A stretch of DNA of 64,000 bases from Phyllobacterium brassicacearum (GTDB lineage Bacteria > Pseudomonadota > Alphaproteobacteria > Rhizobiales > Rhizobiaceae), in assembly GCF_003010955.1 (NCBI RefSeq), contig NZ_PGGO01000003.1, positions 124,001-188,000 on the forward strand, written 5' to 3'. The position numbers and the translations under genes are program-made. Positions 18,350-28,355 of the stretch are shown here, piece by piece. The first letter of the stretch is position 1; every line of letters begins with the position of its first letter. A model generated the notes under the pieces. It saw nothing but the letters and a program-made list of their open reading frames with translations. It was not told where the DNA came from and searched no databases.

Positions 18350-19117
18350 CTAAATCCGGTCCAGCGTCTTGTCGAGCCAGGCGAAGAATCCGCGCGCGCC
18401 CTCAGTGTTCTCGGCAAGCGGCACGATCGGAGCGCTGTCACTTAGGGGTTTACGCGGACGGGGCGGCAGATACTTGTTCGTCGGCCGCGTTTCCTGTTCT
18501 GGCATAAGGTCGAAACCACCTCGTTCCGCCACCATGATTGAGACGTCCGAAGCCGGATCGCCAAGATCGCCAAAATGCCGGGCATTGGCCGGACACGTCC
18601 TGACACAAGACGGCACGCGATCCTCTTGCTTGAGGGTTTCGTTATAGATGCGGTCGACACACAAGGTGCATTTCTTCATGATGCCGGCCGCAAGATCCAT
18701 CTCGCGCGCGCCATAGGCACAAGACCAGGCACAGAGCCCGCAACCAATACACTTGTCCTCATCGACAAGAACGATACCGTCTTCGGCGCGCTTGTAAGAA
18801 GCGCCAGTCGGGCAGACGGTTACGCACGGCGCGTCCTCGCAGTGCAGACAGGATTTGGGGAAATGCACAATGCGTGCATCACCGGCTTCGCCGATGATCT
18901 CGCCGCCTTCCGGAACAACCTCGAAACTGTGAATGCGGTTAAGAAACGTCCCGGACACGTCCTGTCCGTAAGGGTGCTGGTCCGATAGCGCATTGCCATA
19001 GCCGCCAGTGTTCCATTCCTTGCAACTGATCACGCAGGCATGGCAACCTACACAAACATCGAGATCGATGACCAAGCCAAGTTTTTTCGCCGTGCGGTTT
19101 TGCGGCAGGCTGGTCAT
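18350..19117 (-). CDS. soeB: Four-cluster Fe-S electron transfer subunit of molybdoenzyme (DmsB/SoeB family)
   Basis: 255-residue ferredoxin-like subunit. Four Cys groups are visible: CVGCHACVISC, CLHCEDAPCVTVCP, CIGCGLCAWSC, and CTLC paired with CVRTCP. The start is ATG 19117 (MTSLPQNRTAKK), which overlaps the catalytic subunit stop as ATGA; the longer frame from 19129 is less likely. It passes electrons between the molybdopterin subunit and the membrane anchor. No Tat signal, so the complex probably faces the cytoplasm. Confidence 0.85.
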   Translation of the reverse strand: MTSLPQNRTAKKLGLVIDLDVCVGCHACVISCKEWNTGGYGNALSDQHPYGQDVSGTFLNRIHSFEVVPEGGEIIGEAGDARIVHFPKSCLHCEDAPCVTVCPTGASYKRAEDGIVLVDEDKCIGCGLCAWSCAYGAREMDLAAGIMKKCTLCVDRIYNETLKQEDRVPSCVRTCPANARHFGDLGDPASDVSIMVAERGGFDLMPEQETRPTNKYLPPRPRKPLSDSAPIVPLAENTEGARGFFAWLDKTLDRI

Positions 19118-21969
19118 TTGCTTGTCCACTCCTGTCCAAAGCGTAGTTCATCTGCAGGAAGTTTCTGGCTGCCGGGCCGTTTGATCACTCCGAAATGCGG
19201 TTCGCTGATCTCGGCCCCGGGATCCGCCTTTTCGATGCGCACGCGAAGGTCGTACCAGGCGGCCTGCCCGGTGATCGGATCGGAATTCGACCAGCGCATG
19301 CCATCAGCACGCGGCGGCAGCAGCTCGTGAATGAGATGGTTGAGAAGGAACCCTTTCGTGGCTTCCGGAGCATTGGGGTCGAGCGCCCAGGCCCCTTTGC
19401 GCTTGCCGATGGCATTCCACGTCCAAATGGTATGCCCGTTCACCGCGTCGGTCCGGGCAATCTCGCACTTGATACGGCCGTGATGGGACGAGACCCATGC
19501 CCAATCCCCGTCTCTCAAGCCCAACTCATCGCAGATCTTTCCAGGAACATAAAGCGGATTCCTCGTGTGGATCTGCCGAAGCCACGCATTTTGCGAGCCC
19601 CAGGAGTGATACATAGCCATCGGCCGCTGCGTGATCGCATGATAGGGATATTCCGTAGTATCGACACCCTGTTCCTCAAATGGCCTGTACCAGTCAGGCA
19701 GGGGGTCGAAACAGTCGAGCAGTCTTTGCCTATACTGTTCTGGAGCGACAGGCTGCCGGACACCCAGTGCTGAGAGGCGGAATTTCTGCAACGTCTCGAC
19801 GTAGAGCTGAATCGTAACTGGCTGTGGCGCGTCGAAGAAGCCCATATCGATAGCGAACTGCTGGTAGGCGGCGTTGTGATGCTTGAAATATAGTGCCTCG
19901 TCCGGAATGTGGTTCATCCAGAAGGCACCGTTATCGACATAGTTTTTCAGTTGATCCGCATTCGGGGTACCGCGACCCGCATCCTGCGCATCCGCGCCGC
20001 GCCATCCGGATAGCGGGCCGATGCCCGGCTTACGCTGGTGATTGACGATATAATCGGCATAGTCCTTGTAAAGCGCGCTGCCTTCCTTGTCGACGAAACC
20101 GGGAAGCTTAAGTCGTGCGCCTAGATCGATCAGGACCGACTGGAAACCGCGAACATCCCGGTCCGGCTCAAGGACTGGCCAACGAATGGCGTCGCACGCC
20201 GCTTCCGGCTCGGATATCGGGCGGTCGAGCAGCGAAATGCAATCATGCCGCTCGAGATAGGTCGTGTCCGGCAACACGAGATCAGCATAGGCGACCATCT
20301 CGGATGAGTAGGCATCCGAGTAGATGATCTTGGGAATCTTGTACTCGCCGGTCGCCTCGTCGCGCTCCTCCAGCATCTTGATCGTGCCGCGCGTGTTCAT
20401 TGACGAGTTCCACGCCATGTTTGCCATGTAGAGGAACAGCACGTCGACCGGATAGGGATCGCCGGCATTGGCATTCGCGATGACCATGTGCATCATGCCA
20501 TGTGCGGAGAGCGGCGCCTCCCAGGAGAACGCCTTGTCGATGCGCTGCGGCTTGCCGTCGCCATCGACCAGCAAATCTTCAGGCCCAAGCGGATAGCCCA
20601 GATGCGGTCCCGCCAGTGGCTGTCCCGGTGTGACATGCTCGGCTCTGCCATGCGGCCGCGGATGCGCGGTCGCGGGTTTCGGGTATGGTGGTTTGTAACG
20701 ATAGCCGCCCGGACAATCGATGGAACCGATGATTGTCTGCAGCACATGCAGTGCTCGTGCCGACTGAAAACCGTTTGAGTGGGCCGAGATGCCGCGCATA
20801 GCGTGAAAGCTCACGGGCCGGCCGATCATCACCTCGTGCTGCTCGCCTTTCATGTCGGTCCAGGGTTGTTCGACTACGATCGCTTCTTCGAATGCAACGC
20901 GGGCGATTTCCGAAGCCAGTCCGCGGATGGTGGCCACTGGAATCCCGGTTTCAGCTGCGACATTTTCCGGGGCATATTTCGGATCGAGATATTTCTCTGC
21001 CATCAGCCGCAGGACGCTGCGGACCTTCCGCCTATCGCCAGTGACAAAATCGGCATTGAGATCGGCAGTGTGATCAGGTTCGTCAAATCGCACCAGCGCT
21101 CCCGTCTTGCGATCGCGCACCAATGCCTTGCCGAGGTCATCGCGAAGGAAGAGGCCGTGGTCCTCCTTGCCTTCGTCGTCGATGACCAGCCAGGGCGCAT
21201 TGGTATAGCGCTGCAGGTAGTCGAGATCGATCTTTCCGGTGCGAAAGAGCTCGTGAATGATCGCAAGGATCAGCAAACCGTCAGTGCCGGGCCTGATTCC
21301 GATCCAGTTGTCAGCGATCGCCGAGTAGCCGGTGCGTACGGGATTGACCGAAACAAATCGCGCTCCACGCTTCTTCAACTTGGAGATGCCGATCTTGATC
21401 GGATTGGAGTCGTGATCCTCCGCAACACCGAATAATACGAACAGCTTCGTCTTGTCCCAGTCCGGTGCGCCAAACTCCCAGAATGCGCCGCCAATCGTGT
21501 AGATACCGGCCGCAGCCATGTTGACGGAACAGAAGCCGCCATGCGCCGCATAGTTCGGCGTACCGAAATTTTGCGCCCAGAAGCTGGTCAGCGCCTGACT
21601 TTGATCTCTCCCTGTGAAAAATGCCAGCTTCTGCGGTGCGGTTTCACGCACGGGTTGCAGCCAGTCGACTGCCAGCGACAAGGCCTCATCCCAGCTGATC
21701 TCCTTGAATTCACCTGAGCCACGCGGCCCTGTCCGCAGGAGTGGCGCCCGCAATCGCGCTGGTGAATAGTGCTGCATGATTCCGGCTGAACCCTTCGCAC
21801 ACAGCACGCCCTTGTTGATTGGATGGTCACGATTCCCTTCGATGTAGCGAACCTTGCCGTCCTTCAGATGGACATCGATACCGCAACGGCAAGCGCACAT
21901 GTAGCAGGTGGTCTTGCGGACTTCATCACCAACCGGCTCCGACAGGGCAAGGTGTGGTTCTGAATTCAT
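19114..21969 (-). CDS. soeA: Molybdopterin oxidoreductase catalytic subunit, probably sulfite dehydrogenase SoeA
   Basis: 951-residue DMSO-reductase-family enzyme. N-terminal Cys ligands of a 4Fe-4S cluster are at about 22, 25, 29 and 57 (CYMCACRCG, then GVLCAKG). There is no twin-arginine signal before them, so it is expected in the cytoplasm, as are SoeA proteins that oxidise sulfite to sulfate. Length and the SoeB/DmsC-type partners fit SoeABC; polysulfide/thiosulfate or DMSO reductase are alternatives. A 9-bp inverted repeat lies just upstream of the start. Confidence 0.7.
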   Translation of the reverse strand: MNSEPHLALSEPVGDEVRKTTCYMCACRCGIDVHLKDGKVRYIEGNRDHPINKGVLCAKGSAGIMQHYSPARLRAPLLRTGPRGSGEFKEISWDEALSLAVDWLQPVRETAPQKLAFFTGRDQSQALTSFWAQNFGTPNYAAHGGFCSVNMAAAGIYTIGGAFWEFGAPDWDKTKLFVLFGVAEDHDSNPIKIGISKLKKRGARFVSVNPVRTGYSAIADNWIGIRPGTDGLLILAIIHELFRTGKIDLDYLQRYTNAPWLVIDDEGKEDHGLFLRDDLGKALVRDRKTGALVRFDEPDHTADLNADFVTGDRRKVRSVLRLMAEKYLDPKYAPENVAAETGIPVATIRGLASEIARVAFEEAIVVEQPWTDMKGEQHEVMIGRPVSFHAMRGISAHSNGFQSARALHVLQTIIGSIDCPGGYRYKPPYPKPATAHPRPHGRAEHVTPGQPLAGPHLGYPLGPEDLLVDGDGKPQRIDKAFSWEAPLSAHGMMHMVIANANAGDPYPVDVLFLYMANMAWNSSMNTRGTIKMLEERDEATGEYKIPKIIYSDAYSSEMVAYADLVLPDTTYLERHDCISLLDRPISEPEAACDAIRWPVLEPDRDVRGFQSVLIDLGARLKLPGFVDKEGSALYKDYADYIVNHQRKPGIGPLSGWRGADAQDAGRGTPNADQLKNYVDNGAFWMNHIPDEALYFKHHNAAYQQFAIDMGFFDAPQPVTIQLYVETLQKFRLSALGVRQPVAPEQYRQRLLDCFDPLPDWYRPFEEQGVDTTEYPYHAITQRPMAMYHSWGSQNAWLRQIHTRNPLYVPGKICDELGLRDGDWAWVSSHHGRIKCEIARTDAVNGHTIWTWNAIGKRKGAWALDPNAPEATKGFLLNHLIHELLPPRADGMRWSNSDPITGQAAWYDLRVRIEKADPGAEISEPHFGVIKRPGSQKLPADELRFGQEWTSK

Positions 21970-21987
21970 TCTCGATGGGCCCCGCAG

Positions 21988-22021
21988 ATTGTTCTTTCAG
22001 AATTGTTTTATAAGAACAATT
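21988..22021. promoter_or_regulatory. Inverted-repeat operator candidate upstream of soeA
   Basis: ATTGTTCTT (21988-21996) is exactly complementary to AAGAACAAT (22012-22020) across a 15-base spacer. An overlapping second pairing, AATTGTT (22001-22007) with AACAATT (22015-22021), uses the same right arm. The site is 19 bases upstream of the soeA start and about 107 bases upstream of the divergent M20 gene, so it could control either. The binding protein is unknown; no regulator gene is adjacent. Confidence 0.5.
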
Positions 22022-22127
22022 CCAAACCGCCAAACACACAAGCGACATGTCACCAGGAAAACGCCATGGCCGACAGGCAAGAAGTTGCCTCTTGCCAAAT
22101 CACGATCAGGCCTGATTTGATGGGCAA

Positions 22128-23399
22128 ATGGATGAAAAACTCTCCCGCGCCATTGAGAAGCGACGTGATGATCTGATCGCGTTGACGCGCGAACTCATCC
22201 GCTTTCCGACCATCAATCCGCCCGGCGAAGCCTATACACCCTGCGCCGAATACCTCGCGCATCGGTTGCAAAAGATTGGATTTGAAACCCAGCTGATTCG
22301 CGGCGAAGGTACGCCCGGCGATACCGACCGCTACCCGCGAACGAATGTCGTCGCGCGTTTCGACGGTCGCAGGCATGGCCAGACGGTGCATTTCAATTCA
22401 CATATCGATGTGGTGGACACAGGAGAAGGCTGGACGGTCGATCCGTTCGAAGGTGTCGTCAAGGATGGCAAGATCTATGGCCGCGGCGCCTGCGACATGA
22501 AGGGCGGGCTCGCGGCCTCGATCATTGCTGCCGAAGCATTTCTCGAGGTATACCCCGATTTTACCGGGGCCATTGAGATTTCCGGAACGGTCGATGAGGA
22601 ATCGGGCGGATTCGGCGGCGTCGCATACCTTGCCAGCAAGGGATTTTTCTCCAAGCCACGCGTTGATCACGTCATCATCCCCGAACCGCTCAACAAGGAC
22701 CGCATCTGTCTTGGCCATCGTGGTGTCTGGTGGGCGGAGATCGAAACCAAGGGCGAGATCGCCCACGGCTCGATGCCTTTCCTCGGCGATTGCGCCGTGC
22801 GCCACATGGGTGCGGTGCTCGACGCTTTTGAGAAGGAACTCTTCCCATTGCTCGACCGTAAACAGACACGCATGCCCGTGGTTCCCGAGGGTGCGCGCCG
22901 GTCGACGATGAACATCAATTCGATCCATGGCGGTCAGACCGACGATTATTCTGGACTGCCCTCACCCAACGTGCCGGATTCCTGCCGTTTGACCATCGAT
23001 CGCCGCTTCCTGCTTGAGGAAGACGTCACCGAAGTAAAACGTGAAGTCACTTCGATTCTCGACCGGCTGCAATGGGAGCGGCCGAAGTTCCACTACAACA
23101 TTCGCGACATCATGGAAGTGCAGCCGCTGATGACCGAGCGCGATGCGCCCGTCGTCACCGCCGTTGCCCAAGGTATCCGCTCCGTCTTCGGCAGGGAGCC
23201 CGAATATGTGATCTCGCCTGGCTCATATGACCAGAAGCATATAGCGCGCATCGGCCTGCTGCATGATTGCATTGCATATGGTCCGGGCATTCTCGACCTC
23301 GCGCACCGGCCAGACGAATATGTCGGTATTGAAGACATGATCGAATCGGCCAAGGTCATGGCGCTCGGATTAAAAGTGTTGCTCTCTGGTTCGATCTGA
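22128..23399 (+). CDS. M20-family amidohydrolase (acetylornithine deacetylase/DapE type)
   Basis: 423-residue zinc peptidase-family enzyme. Metal-site residues are seen in FNSHIDVVDTGEGW (His and Asp), GRGACDMKGGLAA (bridging Asp) and GTVDEESGG (catalytic Glu pair); HGGQ near residue 266 belongs to the dimerisation/lid domain. It precedes a peptide-type ABC transporter by 25 bases and likely cleaves an N-acyl amino acid or small peptide brought in by it. The precise substrate is not evident; true ArgE or DapE identity is doubtful. Confidence 0.8.
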   Translation: MDEKLSRAIEKRRDDLIALTRELIRFPTINPPGEAYTPCAEYLAHRLQKIGFETQLIRGEGTPGDTDRYPRTNVVARFDGRRHGQTVHFNSHIDVVDTGEGWTVDPFEGVVKDGKIYGRGACDMKGGLAASIIAAEAFLEVYPDFTGAIEISGTVDEESGGFGGVAYLASKGFFSKPRVDHVIIPEPLNKDRICLGHRGVWWAEIETKGEIAHGSMPFLGDCAVRHMGAVLDAFEKELFPLLDRKQTRMPVVPEGARRSTMNINSIHGGQTDDYSGLPSPNVPDSCRLTIDRRFLLEEDVTEVKREVTSILDRLQWERPKFHYNIRDIMEVQPLMTERDAPVVTAVAQGIRSVFGREPEYVISPGSYDQKHIARIGLLHDCIAYGPGILDLAHRPDEYVGIEDMIESAKVMALGLKVLLSGSI

Positions 23400-23424
23400 G
23401 CGGCAAGATTTGGGGAGATGTTGA

Positions 23425-24909
23425 ATGATGAAAATCTGGAAGTCGGCCCTCGTAGCTGGTGCAATCGCGCTGCTCTCATCCACTGCTTCCTACGCTGCAA
23501 AGACAGACCTCGTGCTCGGTATCGTGCTCGAGCCGCCGCATCTTGATCCAACGGCGGGAGCAGCGGCGGCTATCGACGAAATCGTCTATGCCAATATCTT
23601 CGAAGGGTTGACCCGGATCGGATCGAAAGGCGAAGTTCTCCCTGCACTCGCCGAGAGCTGGACATTGTCCGATGACGGCAAGATCTACACATTCAAGCTG
23701 CACAAGGATGTAAAATTCCACGACGGCACGGCCTTCGATGCCGAGGATGTCAAGTTTTCGCTGGATCGCGCCCGCGGCGAAAAATCCACCAACGCGCAAA
23801 AGGGCCTGTTCGCGGCCATCGATACAGTGGATGTGGTTGATCCGACGACGGTCAAAATCACCCTGAAGCAGCCGAACGGCGATTTTCTCTACAATATGGG
23901 CTGGGGTGATGCGGTAATCGTCGCGCCCGAGAGTGCCGAAACCAACAAGGAAAAGCCGATCGGCACAGGACCGTTCGAGTTCGATACCTGGGCGAAGGGC
24001 TCACAGATCGTGATCTCAAAGAATCCTGGCTACTGGGGCACACCCGCTGTGCTCGACAAGGCAACGTTCCGTGTTATTCCCGACCCGGCAGCCGCAACCG
24101 CGGCACTCATGGCGGGGGACGTGCAAGCCTTTCCCGTGTTTCCGAGCTACGAAACCATTGCCCAGGTTCAGGCCGACCCGCGCTTCAAGGTCGTCATAGG
24201 CACAACCGAAGGCGAAACCGTTCTCGGCATGAACAATAAAAAACCGCCCTTCGACAATCTGAAGGTACGCCAAGCCGTTGCCCGCGCCATCGATCGAAAG
24301 GCGCTGATCGACGGTGCGATGTTCGGACTTGGAACGCCGATCGGTTCGTTCTTTCCGCCGCATCATCCGGCCTATCTCGATCTGACCTCGGAAACAGCCT
24401 ACGACCCGGAAACGTCGAAGAAGCTTCTGGCTGACGCTGGCCAGGCCGCCGGCTTCAAGACCACATTGAAACTGCCCCCACCGGTCTATGCTCGGCGCGG
24501 CGGCGAAATCATCGCGGCAGAGCTGCGGGAGATCGGCATCGAAGCGGAGATCATTCCGCTGGAGTGGGCACAATGGCTCGAGCAGGTGTTCAAGGGCAAG
24601 GACTACGACATGACGATCGTATCCCATACCGAGCCCAACGATCTCAACATCTTTGCCCGTGACGATTACTACTTCAACTATGACAATCCGGCGTTCAAGG
24701 ACTTGATCAAGCAGATCGAAGCAACGTCTGATGCCGAAAAGCGCACGGAACTCTACCAGCAGGCGCAGAAGTTGTTGGCAACGGATGTGCCGGCCGCCTT
24801 CCTGTTCCAATTGCCGAAGACCGGTATATGGGACGCGAAGATCGAGGGCCTCTGGGAAAACGGCCCAATCCAGGCCAATGATCTGACGGCGGTAAAGTGG
24901 ACAGATTGA
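23425..24909 (+). CDS. Peptide-type ABC transporter periplasmic binding protein (SBP family 5)
   Basis: 494-residue solute-binding protein with a Sec signal peptide (MMKIWKSALVAGAIALLSST... cleaved after SYA, about residue 24). The family-5 signature AESWTLSDDGKIYTFKLHKDVKFHDG is present. It is the first transporter gene, followed by two permeases and a fused ATPase. Ligand is unknown; the adjacent M20 hydrolase suggests an acylated amino acid or short peptide. Confidence 0.88.
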   Translation: MMKIWKSALVAGAIALLSSTASYAAKTDLVLGIVLEPPHLDPTAGAAAAIDEIVYANIFEGLTRIGSKGEVLPALAESWTLSDDGKIYTFKLHKDVKFHDGTAFDAEDVKFSLDRARGEKSTNAQKGLFAAIDTVDVVDPTTVKITLKQPNGDFLYNMGWGDAVIVAPESAETNKEKPIGTGPFEFDTWAKGSQIVISKNPGYWGTPAVLDKATFRVIPDPAAATAALMAGDVQAFPVFPSYETIAQVQADPRFKVVIGTTEGETVLGMNNKKPPFDNLKVRQAVARAIDRKALIDGAMFGLGTPIGSFFPPHHPAYLDLTSETAYDPETSKKLLADAGQAAGFKTTLKLPPPVYARRGGEIIAAELREIGIEAEIIPLEWAQWLEQVFKGKDYDMTIVSHTEPNDLNIFARDDYYFNYDNPAFKDLIKQIEATSDAEKRTELYQQAQKLLATDVPAAFLFQLPKTGIWDAKIEGLWENGPIQANDLTAVKWTD

Positions 24910-24934
24910 TGGAACGGTTCAGCACGGGCGGTCA

Positions 24935-25882
24935 ATGCTGAACTACGCGTCAAAGCGTATTCTGATCGGCATCGTCACACTGCTGGCGGCATCCATTGTT
25001 GTCTTCGCCGTCCTCGAAGTCGTGCCGGGCGATCCGGCGCGGCTGATGCTGGGCATGAATGCCACCGAAGACGCGGTCCGGACGCTGCAGGAGCAGATGG
25101 GACTCAATCAGCCGCTGATTGCGCGCTATTTCAACTGGCTCGGAGGCCTTCTGACCGGCGATCTGGGCCGGTCATATACATACTCGGTCCCAGTCATAAG
25201 CCTGATCACAGAACGGGTTGCAGTGTCCTTGCCGCTCGCTCTGATCTCGCTGGTTCTATCCACTGTCATCGCCATTCCAGTTGGCCTGTTTTCGGCTGCC
25301 CGGCGCGGGTCGTTTTCCGATACCGCGACGATGGGAGTGGCCCAGATAGGCGTCGCCATACCGAACTTCTGGTTCGCCCTCCTCCTCGTCTACGTCTTTG
25401 CGGTAACGCTCCGGCTCGTCCCCGCAGGAGGATTCCCCGGCTGGAACGCCGGTGTCTGGCTTGGTCTGAAGTCGCTGATCCTGCCTTCCATCGCCCTTGC
25501 ATTACCGCAAGCCGCCATCCTCGCACGCGTCACACGCTCCGCCCTGCTGGACGTCCTTGGCGAGGATTATATCCGCACAGCCCGCGCCAAGGGCCTCACG
25601 CGTCGCAAGGTGCTCTACGGCCACGCCTTGCGTAATGCCCTCATTCCGGTCCTTACCATCCTCGGCCTGCAATTTGCCTTCCTCCTCGCCGGCACAATCA
25701 TCATCGAGAATGTGTTTTATCTCCCTGGCCTTGGCCGGCTTGTGTTTCAGGCGATCACCCAGCGCGACCTGATCGTCGTCGAAGGCGTTGTCATGGTACT
25801 TGTCGCTACGGTCATTCTGGTCAACCTACTGGTCGACCTTTCCTATGCCATCGTTGACCCCCGTTTGCGGAGCCGCTCATGA
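24935..25882 (+). CDS. ABC transporter permease (DppB type)
   Basis: 315-residue inner-membrane permease with six hydrophobic segments. The cytoplasmic EAA-type loop DYIRTARAKGLTRRKVLYGHALRNALIP (about residues 211-238) contacts the ATPase. First helix LLAASIVVFAVLEVVPGDPA is typical of DppB. Its end overlaps the next permease start by 4 bases. Confidence 0.9.
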   Translation: MLNYASKRILIGIVTLLAASIVVFAVLEVVPGDPARLMLGMNATEDAVRTLQEQMGLNQPLIARYFNWLGGLLTGDLGRSYTYSVPVISLITERVAVSLPLALISLVLSTVIAIPVGLFSAARRGSFSDTATMGVAQIGVAIPNFWFALLLVYVFAVTLRLVPAGGFPGWNAGVWLGLKSLILPSIALALPQAAILARVTRSALLDVLGEDYIRTARAKGLTRRKVLYGHALRNALIPVLTILGLQFAFLLAGTIIIENVFYLPGLGRLVFQAITQRDLIVVEGVVMVLVATVILVNLLVDLSYAIVDPRLRSRS

Positions 25883-26733
25883 TTAGAGCCACCGCGTGGC
25901 GGGGAAATCTCTTGAAAGCGCTTGCCAACAGATCATTCCTGATTGGCCTGATCATCACGATTTTTCTTGCACTGATGGCGGCACTTTCCTTCTTCTGGAC
26001 ACCCTATGCGGTTGGCACCTTTGACATCGTCGGCAAATTGAAACCGTCATCGGCAGCGCACTGGCTCGGAACCGATCACTTTGGCCGGGATATTCTCTCC
26101 ATGATCATGGTTGGCAGCCGCAATTCCATCGCGGTCGCCTTCGTCTCCGTCGTGATAGGCGCAGGCATCGGCGTGCCACTCGGTCTTTGGGCTGCAGCGC
26201 GCGGCGGCGTCATTGACGAAGTTCTGATGCGCTTCAACGATCTGGTCTTCGCGTTCCCTGCCCTGCTCTCGGCTGTGATGATCACCGCCGTCTTCGGACC
26301 TGGCGCCATCAACGCCATCATCGCGATTGGCATATTCAATATCCCGGTCTTCGCCCGTGTCGCCCGGGGCGCAGCTTTGTCGCTCTGGCCGCGCGAATAT
26401 GTTCTTGCCGCCCGCGCGTCTGGCAAAGGAGCCGGACGCATTACCGCCGAGCATATCCTGCCCAACATGATGAACCTCCTTGTCGTGCAGAGCACCATCC
26501 AGTTCTCGCTCGGTATTCTTGCCGAAGCTGGGCTTTCCTACGTCGGGCTCGGCTCGCAGCCGCCAATGCCAAGCTGGGGGCGAATGTTGTTCGAAGCCCA
26601 GACGATGATCAGCATGGCGCCGCATATGGCGCTTTTTCCCGGTCTCGCCATCGTGATCACCGTCCTTGGCCTCAACCTGCTAGGCGATGGCCTGCGCGAT
26701 GTTCTTGACCCGAAGCTGCGGCGGGAGCGTTGA
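25879..26733 (+). CDS. ABC transporter permease (DppC type)
   Basis: 284-residue second permease. HWLGTDHFGRDILSMIMVGSR near residues 54-74 is the DppC hallmark and EYVLAARASGKGAGRITAEHILPN is the ATPase-docking loop. Start and stop overlap both neighbouring genes (ATGA upstream, TGATG downstream), so it is translated as part of one operon. Confidence 0.9.
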   Translation: MIRATAWRGNLLKALANRSFLIGLIITIFLALMAALSFFWTPYAVGTFDIVGKLKPSSAAHWLGTDHFGRDILSMIMVGSRNSIAVAFVSVVIGAGIGVPLGLWAAARGGVIDEVLMRFNDLVFAFPALLSAVMITAVFGPGAINAIIAIGIFNIPVFARVARGAALSLWPREYVLAARASGKGAGRITAEHILPNMMNLLVVQSTIQFSLGILAEAGLSYVGLGSQPPMPSWGRMLFEAQTMISMAPHMALFPGLAIVITVLGLNLLGDGLRDVLDPKLRRER

Positions 26734-28355
26734 TGGCTCTGCTTGAAATCAAGAACCTGTCGTTGAAGATCGGCGCCTTTCAGGCGTTGAAGGGTGTCGA
26801 CCTCACTATCAATCCGGGAGAAGTCCGCGCATTGGTCGGCGAATCCGGTTCCGGCAAGTCGATGACCGCACTCAGCATCATGAAATTGCTGCCGAGCGGC
26901 GCTACGGCTAAAGGACAAATCCATTTCAACGGCAAGGATATTCTGGCCGCAAGCGAAGCCGAGATGTGCCGGCTGCGCGGGGACGACATCGGCATGGTAT
27001 TTCAGGAGCCGATGACCGCCCTTAATCCAGTGAAAACCATTGGAGAACAGGTCGCGGAAGGCATCCGGCTTCATACTGGAGCAGGCCGCGCCGTGGCCGA
27101 GGAGCGCACGCGCATCATTCTTGATCGAGTCGGCCTGCCATCGTCAAAATTTCCACTCAGCCGTTATCCGCACGAACTCTCCGGTGGGCAGCGCCAGCGC
27201 GTCGTGATTGCCATTGCCTGCGCGCTGAAACCCAAATTGTTGATTGCTGATGAGCCCACGACAGCACTCGATGTTGTCCTGCAGGCACAAATTCTCGATC
27301 TGCTACAAAGCCTCGTCGACGAGGAAAGAATGGGACTCCTGCTCATCAGCCACGATTTGGCGGTGGTGGCCGATACGGCTGACTCGATCACCATTCTCCG
27401 CCATGGCGAGGTGATGGATAATGGAGAGACCACACAAATCCTCACAGAACAGACACATCCCTATACACGCCAGTTGGCTCAAGCTTCGATGCACGTTCCC
27501 GAGCGGATACATCGCCCGCATCCTCAGTTCGAGGGGCCTCTGCTCTCGGTGCGCAATCTTGAGCGCAGCTATCGCGGCAATCGCGCCGGCTTGTTCGCCC
27601 GGAGCGAAGATACAAGAGCAGTTGATGATGTCAGCTTCGATCTTCAACCCGGACAATCAATGGCATTGGTTGGTCGGTCTGGCTGCGGTAAATCCACCCT
27701 TGCCCGCATGGTGCTGGCTCTGGACCAGCCAACCAGTGGCGAAATCCTGTTCGCAAGTCAGCGCATCGACCATCTGAAAGAAGCCGCCCTGCGGCCCATC
27801 CGCCAGAACATGCAGGTAGTTTTTCAGGATCCGTATGGTTCGTTCAATCCGCGCCACAAGGCAGAACGCCTTGTCTCTGAGCCGCTCTACCTTCTCGATC
27901 GCCCACTATCCACTGCCGAAAAGCGCGAGCGTGTAGACACATCGCTGGAGCGGGTGGGCATCTCTCCGAAAGACAGAGATAAGTACCCACATGAATTCTC
28001 CGGTGGCCAACGCCAGCGCCTTGCGATCGCCCGCGCCATCATCACCGAGCCGAAGCTGATCGTGGCCGACGAGCCTGTTTCGGCGCTCGACGTGTCGATC
28101 CGCGCGCAGGTTCTCGACCTCTTCGCCGATCTCAACGGGAGGCTCGGTATCGCCTATCTGTTTATCACCCATGATCTCGCTGTCGCCAGGGCAATTACCG
28201 ATACGGTCATGGTGATGTCTGACGGAAAGATCGTCGAGCGCGGTCGAACGGAGGACGTCCTCCGCTACCCCCAGTCCGACGCCGGACGCGCGCTCGTCGA
28301 CGCATCACCCGATCTGCACAAGGCTCTCGCCCGACGTATAGGCGAGCAGGGCTAG
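26733..28355 (+). CDS. Fused dipeptide-type ABC transporter ATPase (DppD-DppF)
   Basis: 540 residues carrying two complete ABC domains: the first with Walker A GESGSGKS and signature LSGGQRQRVVIA, the second with GRSGCGKST and FSGGQRQRLAIA. Fusion replaces the separate D and F proteins of most peptide transporters. I choose ATG 26733 (MALLEIKNLS), which overlaps the permease stop as TGATG. The 3' end overlaps convergent cobD by 4 bases. Confidence 0.92.
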   Translation: MALLEIKNLSLKIGAFQALKGVDLTINPGEVRALVGESGSGKSMTALSIMKLLPSGATAKGQIHFNGKDILAASEAEMCRLRGDDIGMVFQEPMTALNPVKTIGEQVAEGIRLHTGAGRAVAEERTRIILDRVGLPSSKFPLSRYPHELSGGQRQRVVIAIACALKPKLLIADEPTTALDVVLQAQILDLLQSLVDEERMGLLLISHDLAVVADTADSITILRHGEVMDNGETTQILTEQTHPYTRQLAQASMHVPERIHRPHPQFEGPLLSVRNLERSYRGNRAGLFARSEDTRAVDDVSFDLQPGQSMALVGRSGCGKSTLARMVLALDQPTSGEILFASQRIDHLKEAALRPIRQNMQVVFQDPYGSFNPRHKAERLVSEPLYLLDRPLSTAEKRERVDTSLERVGISPKDRDKYPHEFSGGQRQRLAIARAIITEPKLIVADEPVSALDVSIRAQVLDLFADLNGRLGIAYLFITHDLAVARAITDTVMVMSDGKIVERGRTEDVLRYPQSDAGRALVDASPDLHKALARRIGEQG

